Origin: Candidatus Bathyarchaeota archaeon
GTDB lineage: Archaea; Asgardarchaeota; Lokiarchaeia; Sigyniarchaeales; Sigyniarchaeaceae
NCBI GenBank assembly: GCA_014729935.1
Contig: WJJB01000032.1
Coordinates: forward strand, 1 to 6,066
Reading direction: 5' to 3'
DNA length: 6,066 bases
Numbering within the stretch: the first letter of the stretch is position 1; every line of letters begins with the position of its first letter. Below the pieces are notes generated by a model. The model saw only the letters and a program-made list of their open reading frames with translations. It was not told where the DNA came from and made no database searches. Below are positions 1-5,219 of the stretch, piece by piece. The translations under genes were made by a program, and so were the position numbers.

Positions 1-1
1 A

Positions 2-2443
2 ACGGTGGTTGTCGATCGATTCCCCGAAGCGAATTTCACCGCCAACATTACGACCATATACAAGGGAAATTCAGTTCAGTTCAATTTCACCGGCACGGAG
101 GGTGATGCGCCCGCAACCTTCCAGTGGAATTTCACCGATGGTACCACCAACGCCACCAGTAAAAATCCAGTGCATCAATTCAATGTCGATGGTAATTTCT
201 CCATCATTTGCACCGTTCAAGATCTTGATGGTGACATCGATTCAATGCAACGCATTGAATACATCCAAGTCATTGATAGGATTCCAACCGCATCTTTCTT
301 GGTCAATGCAACCGTTGTTCGCGTAAATGTCGATATCCAATTCAACTTCACCGGCACGGAGGGTGATGCGCCCGCAACCTTCCAGTGGAATTTCACCGAT
401 GGCACCACCAACGCCACCAGCAGGAATCCCATCCATCAATATAACACTCTTGGAAACTTCACGGTGATTCTCACGGTAATAGACTTGGATGGTGATAGTA
501 ACACATCTGTCAAGATCGATTACATTAACGTGATTCAGCCGAATTTGCATCCCGTGGCTAATTTCACCGCCAATCTCACCACAGTCGGTATAAATGATCA
601 CGTGCAATTTAATTTCACGGGTGAAGAAGGCGATTCTCCTGCAACCTTCCAGTGGAATTTCACCGATGGCTCGCTTAACTCCTCGGTGGAGAATCCATCC
701 CATCAATTCACTTCATTTGGAAATTTCACGGTTATCCTCACCGTTATCGATGACGATGGAGACGAGGATTCCCTCGTCTTGGTTGATTTCATTTCGGTAA
801 TTGACCTGAAGCCCATTTCCAATTTCAGCGTGAATACCTCGAACATTTATCAGGGAGAATGGGTGCAGTTCAATTTTACTGGATTTGAAGGGGATGCCCC
901 GTGTAACTATCAATGGAATTTCGGTGATGGTACACCCCAGGTATCGGAAAAAAACCCCGTGCACTTCTATGCCAATCACGGGATTTTCAGCGTCCTCCTG
1001 ATTGTCACTGATGATGATGGTGATCCACATTCAGAATTCAAGATCAACTTCATGACGGTCATTGAAGACATCGAACCAATTGCTAATTTTTCAGCGAACC
1101 TCACGTCACCTGTGGAAGATCAAGAGGTTGGATTCACGTTTTCTGGTATTAGTGGCAATGCACCGGTTAATTATCAATGGAACTTTGGAGATGGGTCTCC
1201 AAATTCATCGCTGCAAGAACCCACTCACGTGTACAATACAAGCGGTAATTATACTGTTGTGCTTACAGTTTCGGATGACAGTGGCGATATATCTTCCATC
1301 GAGAAAGTGAATTTCATCACGGTTCTCCCAGATCTCTTCCCCGTGCCAGCCTTTGTCTCCAATTATACATCGAAGATCCAACCAGGTGATTCCATTGCTT
1401 TCACGTACACGGGAACGATGGGAAATGGAATTGTAAGTTTCCAGTGGAACTTTGGGGACGGAACTGGTAACCAAACTTCACAAAACCCCGTTCACGATTT
1501 TGACACAGTGGGCATTTTCACCGTTATTCTCACGGTGTCAGATATTGATGGGGACGAAGAGACATACATCATGCCAGGAACCATCATCGTGGAAGTTGAA
1601 ACCTTCATGAATAAGGTTCTAGATTTCCTCAAGGATAACCTCCTCTTGGTCATTATTGGAATTGGTGCGGTAGCGTTAGTTTCCGTGGTCGGCGTGCGGA
1701 GGAGGCAATCAGTGAAGCAAAAGGCAGCAGTTGGTGCATCCAAGAAGGAAAAAGCAATTTCCAAGAAAAACATAGACGCACTCCTGAAACAAATAAAACA
1801 CTTGTTTGTCTTCCACCGGAAGACCTCTGCATGTCTTCTTTATCAACCGTTTACCGAGAAAACTACTGATCCCCAATTAATCGCTGGATTCATATCAGCA
1901 ATTAGTTCGTTCGGGGGAACATTTGATAAAAAGGCTAAACTCAAGGTCTTGGAATACCAAAGTTTCAAGATCATCTTGGAGGAAACCCTCCTTGCCTCTT
2001 ACGCCTTGCTTTTCGAGGGCCAAATGGATGAAAGGTTGAAGGAACACTTTTCCAAGTTTATAATGATCTTTGAAAACAAGTATCAGGATGAAATTTCCGG
2101 ATTCAGGGGCGACCTAACTCCGTTCAACGATGCAGGGGATATCACGAAGCGGATTTTCAAGATCGATAGGCCCCTACAACAAGCATGTATCTCGAAAAAA
2201 ACTAAAGCACACGGCAAAACATTTAACCTGTACTGCGCACGCTGCAAGGAGTGGAAACTACAGGCTCCAGATACATCCATTGAGGGTAGCGAGACTTGCA
2301 CTACCTGTGATTCAGCCCTCTATTTCGTGCCACGGTGCTATAAATGCGGACATTCCATCTTGAAACCACTCGAAGCTTTCAACGCGTTCAAGAAAGATCC
2401 CGAAACGTGTGAGAAGTGTGGTGGCCCAATGTACATTCAATGA
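2..2443 (+). CDS. PKD-repeat surface protein with TM helix, cytosolic longin-like domain and zinc ribbons (5' partial)
   Basis: The reading frame is open from the window edge. Its first residues match an inter-PKD linker, so the start and any signal peptide lie upstream; the GTG at 5 is probably internal. Numbering from that GTG, six PKD domains span about 7-91, 92-180, 181-268, 269-356, 357-443 and 445-533, each with WNF[TG]DG, a [N/E]P-x-H turn and a D-x-[DS]-G-D loop. A hydrophobic helix (about 545-563) is followed by RRR and a Lys-rich linker, indicating outside N-terminus and cytosolic C-terminus. Residues 588-722 resemble a longin/roadblock-like sensor fold as seen in Asgard proteins (family call by pattern only). 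The tail has CxxC pairs at C744/C747, C765/C768, C778/C781 and C802/C805, giving two zinc-ribbon-like units. Known: PKD domains are extracellular beta-sandwich adhesion or spacer modules. Inferred: a glycosylated surface receptor or anchor reporting to a cytosolic partner. No ligand can be named. Confidence 0.85.
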   Translation, partial: TVVVDRFPEANFTANITTIYKGNSVQFNFTGTEGDAPATFQWNFTDGTTNATSKNPVHQFNVDGNFSIICTVQDLDGDIDSMQRIEYIQVIDRIPTASFLVNATVVRVNVDIQFNFTGTEGDAPATFQWNFTDGTTNATSRNPIHQYNTLGNFTVILTVIDLDGDSNTSVKIDYINVIQPNLHPVANFTANLTTVGINDHVQFNFTGEEGDSPATFQWNFTDGSLNSSVENPSHQFTSFGNFTVILTVIDDDGDEDSLVLVDFISVIDLKPISNFSVNTSNIYQGEWVQFNFTGFEGDAPCNYQWNFGDGTPQVSEKNPVHFYANHGIFSVLLIVTDDDGDPHSEFKINFMTVIEDIEPIANFSANLTSPVEDQEVGFTFSGISGNAPVNYQWNFGDGSPNSSLQEPTHVYNTSGNYTVVLTVSDDSGDISSIEKVNFITVLPDLFPVPAFVSNYTSKIQPGDSIAFTYTGTMGNGIVSFQWNFGDGTGNQTSQNPVHDFDTVGIFTVILTVSDIDGDEETYIMPGTIIVEVETFMNKVLDFLKDNLLLVIIGIGAVALVSVVGVRRRQSVKQKAAVGASKKEKAISKKNIDALLKQIKHLFVFHRKTSACLLYQPFTEKTTDPQLIAGFISAISSFGGTFDKKAKLKVLEYQSFKIILEETLLASYALLFEGQMDERLKEHFSKFIMIFENKYQDEISGFRGDLTPFNDAGDITKRIFKIDRPLQQACISKKTKAHGKTFNLYCARCKEWKLQAPDTSIEGSETCTTCDSALYFVPRCYKCGHSILKPLEAFNAFKKDPETCEKCGGPMYIQ
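80..159 (+). repeat. 80-base near-identical direct repeat, copy 1 (copy 2 at 341-420)
   Basis: Comparing 80-159 with 341-420 by eye gives 78 of 80 identical bases; the two differences are synonymous third-position changes (aat/aac and ggt/ggc). The offset is exactly 261 bases, or 87 codons, the PKD repeat period. The flanks diverge quickly on both sides, so this looks like a recent duplication or gene conversion confined to the core of PKD domains 1 and 2. Confidence 0.9.
341..420 (+). repeat. 80-base near-identical direct repeat, copy 2
   Basis: Partner of 80-159, with two synonymous differences. It encodes the FNFTG to NATS core of PKD domain 2, including the WNFTDG signature. Confidence 0.9.
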
Positions 2444-2464
2444 AATACCAGCCCATGGCTTGAA

Positions 2465-2507
2465 TGAGTGCTTTCATCGAAAGTGCTCACCTACTTTCCC
2501 CTTTTTT
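2465..2507 (+). terminator. Putative hairpin plus T-rich terminator of the PKD gene
   Basis: Arms at 2465-2475 and 2479-2489 form an 11-base-pair stem with a 3-base loop (ATC) in + strand RNA, counting two adjacent G-U pairs. The two G-U pairs become A-C mismatches in the opposite strand's RNA, so the structure favours the + transcript. A pyrimidine tract ending in six T (2502-2507) follows. It lies 22 bases after the PKD stop. Archaeal termination usually depends on T-runs, and the hairpin may add RNA 3'-end stability. The right arm covers the stop codon of the convergent gene. Confidence 0.55.
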
Positions 2508-3128
2508 CATGTGCTGGCTATACTTGAACGTGCAGCTTGGATTACCTTGAGCGATAGTCGTATCAAGGGCTGTCTTGATCCAATCACCCACCAAATGCGG
2601 GAGTGTCATTTCATGTTCACAGAAAACCGGCGTGAGATGATCCACGCCATTATTGCAGAATATCTCATGGTAGAAGCACCTGTGCAACTTGATCTCGAGA
2701 AAACCCGGGTGTTGGACTTCGAGTTCCTTGCCAAAATGTTCCGTGTCGTGGATTGCATTTCGTTCCATCAAGTCGGTCCAGATCTTGAACGGTACCGAGC
2801 TTGATCCAACTTGTTTGACGATGGTATCCATCCAAGGCTTGGAAATTGTTTTCAACACGTCCTTGAAGATGATATGAAATGTATCTTCATCCAAGTTCTT
2901 GAATTCCAATGCTCGATACAAGGCAATGGCCATGAATGCATTGATGGCATGCCTTCGATCCGTGCCGGTAAGAAGAAAACGCTGATTCTTGGGATGGTTC
3001 CATGCATCATTGAGAAAGCTTTCCATGGCATTCATGATTCCACGGGTCTTTCCCGCCCCTAATGTCCTTTCCAGCTGGAGCTTGGTCGTGGTTAAGAAAA
3101 CCATTTTCAATTGTTCCACTTCACTCAT
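2487..3128 (-). CDS. ATC-hydrolase-like family protein (L-2-amino-thiazoline-4-carboxylic acid hydrolase fold)
   Basis: The protein has 213 residues and is apparently complete and soluble, with no signal peptide or membrane helix. The C-terminal half matches the layout of the ATC-hydrolase family by eye: a Cys-x-x-His segment (C151, H154), a conserved Cys followed by an acidic residue (C170, E171), an 'ALDTTIAQG' stretch and a closing Cys-x-Phe-Lys-Tyr (C199, F201, Y203) that corresponds to the family's C-D-F-R-[FY]. The N-terminal half is helical. Named members open a thiazoline ring in bacterial cysteine production; most relatives, including archaeal ones, have no tested function, so the substrate here is unknown. 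The ATG at 3126-3128 is chosen because a TATA-like box sits about 27 bases upstream, fitting a leaderless mRNA; Met9 is a weaker alternative. It converges with the PKD gene and diverges from rps15, so it is probably its own transcription unit. Confidence 0.65.
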   Translation of the reverse strand: MSEVEQLKMVFLTTTKLQLERTLGAGKTRGIMNAMESFLNDAWNHPKNQRFLLTGTDRRHAINAFMAIALYRALEFKNLDEDTFHIIFKDVLKTISKPWMDTIVKQVGSSSVPFKIWTDLMERNAIHDTEHFGKELEVQHPGFLEIKLHRCFYHEIFCNNGVDHLTPVFCEHEMTLPHLVGDWIKTALDTTIAQGNPSCTFKYSQHMKKGESR

Positions 3129-3147
3129 TGTACGGATTGTATTTTTC

Positions 3148-3168
3148 GAGGTATTTACCGCTTTCTTA
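3148..3168 (-). promoter_or_regulatory. Candidate TATA/BRE promoter for the ATC-hydrolase-like gene, leaderless
   Basis: Read on the - strand, a TAAATA box (3152-3157) preceded by a purine-rich GAAAGCGG stretch is centred about 27 bases upstream of the ATG at 3128. This is the usual archaeal TATA-to-start distance, so transcription would begin at or within a few bases of the start codon. No Shine-Dalgarno motif is seen there, which agrees with a leaderless message. Confidence 0.45.
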
Positions 3169-3177
3169 CCCTGTTAA

Positions 3178-3205
3178 CCTTTAAAACACAACACGCGTTT
3201 ATTAT
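3178..3205 (+). promoter_or_regulatory. Candidate TATA boxes for rps15
   Basis: Two AT-rich boxes lie upstream of rps15: TTTAAAA at 3180-3186 and TTTATTA at 3198-3204. Typical archaeal spacing would place the transcription start near 3209 or 3227 respectively, giving a leader of about 62 or 44 bases before the ATG at 3271. The first box is nearly symmetric and could also serve the - strand. Which one is used cannot be told from sequence. Confidence 0.4.
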
Positions 3206-3270
3206 CACGCACCTGGGGATTATCCTAGCGAGAAATGCTCGGGTGCGGAAACACGCATGTTGATGCTATC

Positions 3271-3732
3271 ATGGCAAGACTACACACACATCGGCGCGGG
3301 AAGTCCTCATCCACGCGGCCTGCTATAAAATCGGTTCCCGAGTGGGTGATGTACACCCCGAGGGAAGTTGAAGAGCTCGTTGTCCAGCTCGGACGTGAGG
3401 GATACCCCCCAGCAATGATCGGGTTAATTTTGCGGGACTCTTATGGTATCCCGCTAGTGAAAACCATAACTGGTGAGAAAATCACCCAAATCTTGAAGAA
3501 AAACGGCTTGGGTCCCGACCCCCTCCCGGAAGACCTCACGAACCTTATAAAGAAGGCACTCAACCTCCGTGATCACTTGGAGGACAATAAAAAGGATCTC
3601 CATGGCAAGCGGGGACTCCAGAATCTCGAAAGCAAGGTATACAGGCTTATCAGGTATTACAAGAAGGAAGGTGTACTTGCACCTGATTTCAGGTACAAGC
3701 CTGATAAAATGCGTGGTTTGGTCAGCAAGTGA
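3271..3732 (+). CDS. rps15: 30S ribosomal protein uS15 (archaeal S15 / eukaryotic S13 type)
   Basis: This 153-residue protein is a structural component of the small ribosomal subunit that binds the central domain of 16S rRNA. It opens with the archaeal/eukaryotic N-terminal extension (MARLHTHRRGKSSSTRP), followed by the S13-type N-terminal domain (about residues 25-75, including 'VPEWV' and 'SYGIP') and the S15 core with 'KDLHGKRGLQNLESK' and 'LIRYYKKEGVLAPDF'. Length and motifs are normal for Archaea. The ATG at 3271 is chosen over the in-frame ATG at 3235 because family members begin M-[AG]-R-[LM]-H; the extra 12 residues are not conserved family sequence as I know it. A weak Shine-Dalgarno-like GTTGAT (3259-3264) precedes it by 6 bases. 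It stands alone here rather than in a ribosomal operon. Confidence 0.97.
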   Translation: MARLHTHRRGKSSSTRPAIKSVPEWVMYTPREVEELVVQLGREGYPPAMIGLILRDSYGIPLVKTITGEKITQILKKNGLGPDPLPEDLTNLIKKALNLRDHLEDNKKDLHGKRGLQNLESKVYRLIRYYKKEGVLAPDFRYKPDKMRGLVSK

Positions 3733-3783
3733 ACCAGGATTCAATGCAACGCAACCCGCTCCGTCACCTGGCGGCTTGTTAGA

Positions 3784-4150
3784 TTTTCGGGAACAAACCT
3801 GAATGCTCTCTTTTTCCATCATGTATTTCTTCAAGCTAGGCACGCGCGTGAAGGCTAGGTGAGCCATACCGTTATTCCCAATCTCACCGAACTTGGACAT
3901 TGCGGTCCAAGCCGGTGTGGTTACTGCCGTTCCCCTGGGGAACGGCGACCGGGTGATAACGGGCACCCGACGCCGTGGCATGTAGCCGTGGCGATGATGG
4001 CGCACCCCCAACGTTCCGCGCCGCGCTCAGGTCCGAATCGAGCACCAACCCGCACGTCGGATCGGCGCACGTGAACGTTTTTCCCCGTCCTGCACCGTCC
4101 TTTCCACCCCCGTGGCATCCTGATGGTGTCCAGATTCGGGGGGGTTCAAT
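3784..4150 (-). pseudogene. tnpB: Decayed 3' fragment of tnpB (IS200/IS605 OrfB, RNA-guided nuclease family)
   Basis: On the - strand, codons at 4147-4013 read EPPR, then GRGKTFTCADPTCG and GLVLDSDLSAARN. This is the hallmark TnpB end: the second zinc-finger Cys pair (codons 4067-4069 and 4052-4054) and the D-x-D-x-x-AARN motif holding the last RuvC aspartate (4031-4033). The first zinc-finger Cys pair is missing, with only one Cys in its place. The frame is closed upstream by a TAG at 4151-4153 and downstream by a TGA at 3884-3886. After AARN, a shift to the next frame gives a continuous tail down to about 3790 (including 'VPSLKKYMMEKES'), which I take as the rest of the C-terminus with lower certainty. 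About 330 or more N-terminal residues of a normal TnpB are absent. GC is about 67% over 3901-4080, against about 42% in nearby rps15 sequence, consistent with a foreign origin. It is not expected to make an active nuclease. Confidence 0.75.
3926..3946. repeat. Perfect 10-base inverted repeat inside the tnpB remnant
   Basis: GCCGTTCCCC (3926-3935) and GGGGAACGGC (3937-3946) are perfect reverse complements separated by one T. As RNA or single-stranded DNA this would fold to an 8-base-pair stem with a 5-base loop. A second inverted repeat, CGGGTG (3950-3955) with CACCCG (3964-3969), lies 3 bases away. IS200/IS605 elements have hairpins near their ends and an omega-RNA overlapping the tnpB 3' end, so these may be relics of such structure. 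Confidence 0.6.
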
Positions 4151-4185
4151 CTAGCTGCTAGATCACCCTCCTGTCCAGTCAGGAG
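4149..4185. repeat. Two adjacent inverted repeats at the 3' end of the TPR gene
   Basis: CTCCTG (4168-4173) and CAGGAG (4180-4185) are a perfect 6-base inverted repeat whose 6-base loop region, with its right arm, includes the TPR gene's stop codon (4179-4181). Four bases further along the - strand transcript, ATCTAGC (4149-4155) and GCTAGAT (4157-4163) form a 7-base inverted repeat with a one-base spacer. No T-run follows on the - strand; instead there is a C-run. They may be a 3'-end RNA structure or a relic of the element boundary, since the tnpB remnant begins right here. Confidence 0.5.
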
Positions 4186-5201
4186 AAAGGATCCCGGGAA
4201 GCAGTGATGGTCTCCAGGTAGGCGATTCTCCCATGATCGATACCGCTGCTCCCGTGAAATGCTGCCTTTTTCAAGCAAAAAAGTTCCCGCTGGAAATCCC
4301 CCATTATAGCATAGCTGACTGCTAAATTTTGCCACGCTAGTGGATTTGAAGAATGAATGGTGATGATCCGCTTGTAATACATGATTGACCGCGTGACAAG
4401 GTCCAGTTCCCCCGAGTCTCTCAGGGCATTCGCACATTGGAAAAGAACAGCGATTCTATCTGGTTCCAAGCCTACCAGAAACTCGAAAATCTCGCTGGCA
4501 TCTCGATAATCTGCATCTTCATACAACTGCTTGCCCACACCGAAACACCAAATCAATGCTGCAATTTTTTCATCCTCTGGAAGTCCAGTGTAATTATTCG
4601 CCAAGTATTGTAGTAATTCCTCCCTGGAGAGGGAATCAAGATTTATCAAGGCGAGGTGGCGGTATCCCCACCGGGAAATCATGTTTAGCATGTACAACTC
4701 GCCGATGCGGGTGTTCTTGATTTCAATTTCTGGATGATTATTGCCATCAAGGTCTTTGGACTTGAGTGTTAAAGGTGATGGTGAATATCGCGTGATATCC
4801 ATGGGATGTTCCAAAAAATTCATGAAATCATCCAATTGAGGATATAAATCTACATGATTAATGAAAAAAGATCGTTCTTCAAGAAGATCACCTATCCACT
4901 CGAGCTCTTCGGGTGGTATTTTGGCGGTTGCGCGCTTGTCATTGAGATCAAGCAAGTATTCAAGAAGTCTCATCGCCCGGGGGTTTTCTTTTCTTAAACT
5001 CATGCATTGCTTGAGATATCTCATGGCCGTTCGCAATTCACCGAGCTTCGCCAGTGCAAGGGACATGTTGTAATGGAATCGCGGATTTCCAGGTTCAAGG
5101 TTGATTGCTTCGAGGAAAAAATCGATAGCGGTGGTAAACTTTTCCTTGTTAAAGGTTGTAATACCACGTCTTTCCATCTTGCCTGCACGTGATCTCGACA
5201 T
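4179..5201 (-). CDS. TPR-repeat protein, unknown function (downstream paralogue of a TPR pair)
   Basis: The protein has 340 residues and is soluble, with no signal peptide or membrane helix. Residues about 13-75 form a TPR pair ('FTTAIDFFLEAINLEPGN', then 'AMRYLKQCM'). Residues about 90-215 have no TPR pattern that I recognise. Residues about 218-312 form further TPRs ('LYEDADYRDASEIFEFLVGLEPD', 'NPLAWQNLAVSYAIMGDFQREL'), ending in an 'ELFCLKKAAFHG' signature also seen, slightly changed, in the upstream gene. TPR solenoids bind peptides or partner proteins, so a scaffold or adaptor role is inferred; nothing points to a specific partner. It lies 18 bases after the upstream TPR gene on the same strand, so co-transcription is likely. 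No clear Shine-Dalgarno motif precedes the ATG at 5199-5201; the in-frame ATG for Met9 (MERRG) is a possible alternative start. Confidence 0.85.
   Translation of the reverse strand: MSRSRAGKMERRGITTFNKEKFTTAIDFFLEAINLEPGNPRFHYNMSLALAKLGELRTAMRYLKQCMSLRKENPRAMRLLEYLLDLNDKRATAKIPPEELEWIGDLLEERSFFINHVDLYPQLDDFMNFLEHPMDITRYSPSPLTLKSKDLDGNNHPEIEIKNTRIGELYMLNMISRWGYRHLALINLDSLSREELLQYLANNYTGLPEDEKIAALIWCFGVGKQLYEDADYRDASEIFEFLVGLEPDRIAVLFQCANALRDSGELDLVTRSIMYYKRIITIHSSNPLAWQNLAVSYAIMGDFQRELFCLKKAAFHGSSGIDHGRIAYLETITASRDPFS
4264..4278. repeat. 15-base exact match shared by the two TPR genes (other copy 5299-5313)
   Basis: The bases GCCTTTTTCAAGCAA occur at 4264-4278 and again at 5299-5313. Both encode the conserved 'CLKKA' near the C-terminus of each TPR protein on the - strand. 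It is a trace of the shared ancestry of the two genes rather than a functional site. Confidence 0.7.
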
Positions 5202-5219
5202 GGTTACTCGTTCCGTATC

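Larger units (their letters stand above)
23..1603 (+). repeat. Six tandem PKD-domain repeats, period about 87-89 codons
   Basis: The conserved [N/E]P-x-H turn recurs at residues 54, 141, 230, 317, 405 and 494 of the reading frame, giving spacings of 87, 89, 87, 88 and 89 codons. Repeats 1-3 carry WNFTDG, while repeats 4-6 carry the canonical PKD WNFGDG. Repeats 1 and 2 are almost identical in their middle part at DNA level, and repeat 3 shares a 29-base exact block with both (113-141, 374-402, 641-669). This pattern suggests stepwise domain duplication with the N-terminal copies the youngest. More repeats may lie upstream of the window. Confidence 0.9.
3733..4178. other. 446-base region without an intact gene between rps15 and the TPR gene
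   Basis: Contents from left to right: a short AT-richer stretch after the rps15 stop with a T-run at 3811-3815, the only candidate rps15 terminator I see; a perfect 10-base palindrome CACGCGCGTG at 3841-3850; the tnpB remnant on the - strand; two hairpin-forming inverted repeats inside it (3926-3946 and 3950-3969); a run of seven G at 4138-4144; and a palindrome at 4149-4163 next to the TPR gene end. No tRNA, CRISPR or complete ORF with family signal was found. Confidence 0.7.

Noticed and set aside
80..670. Repeated DNA blocks considered as a CRISPR or noncoding repeat array
   Set aside because: The spacing of 261 and 267 bases is in whole codons and follows the protein domain period, so these are coding domain repeats.
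242..706. 154-codon open frame on the - strand inside the PKD gene
   Set aside because: It mirrors the repeated PKD sequence (the same 'GEIPLEGC' peptide recurs with the repeat), so it is a by-product of the strong + strand coding repeats.
2409..2804. 131-codon open frame on the + strand over the ATC-hydrolase-like gene
   Set aside because: It lies antisense to a gene with family motifs, overlaps the end of the PKD gene, and has no recognisable domain.
3235..3270. Upstream in-frame ATG extending uS15 by 12 residues
   Set aside because: The canonical archaeal uS15 N-terminus starts at the ATG at 3271, and the added residues do not look like family sequence.
3805..3815. T-run after rps15 as a firm terminator
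   Set aside because: Only five T, about 80 bases past the stop and inside the possible tnpB tail; too weak to annotate separately.
3454..4011. 185-codon - strand open frame running from the tnpB region across rps15
   Set aside because: Not a single gene: its first part is the likely tnpB tail in a shifted frame and the rest is antisense to rps15, open by chance.
3859..4074. 71-codon + strand open frame in the GC-rich island
   Set aside because: It is antisense to the readable TnpB zinc-finger motif, is rich in Arg/Pro as expected from GC-rich noncoding frames, and matches nothing I know.
4027..4437. 136-codon - strand open frame bridging the TPR gene and the tnpB remnant
   Set aside because: It is mostly out of frame within the TPR gene, which shows clear repeats in its own frame; I considered and dropped a TPR-TnpB fusion because the TPR frame stops at 4179.
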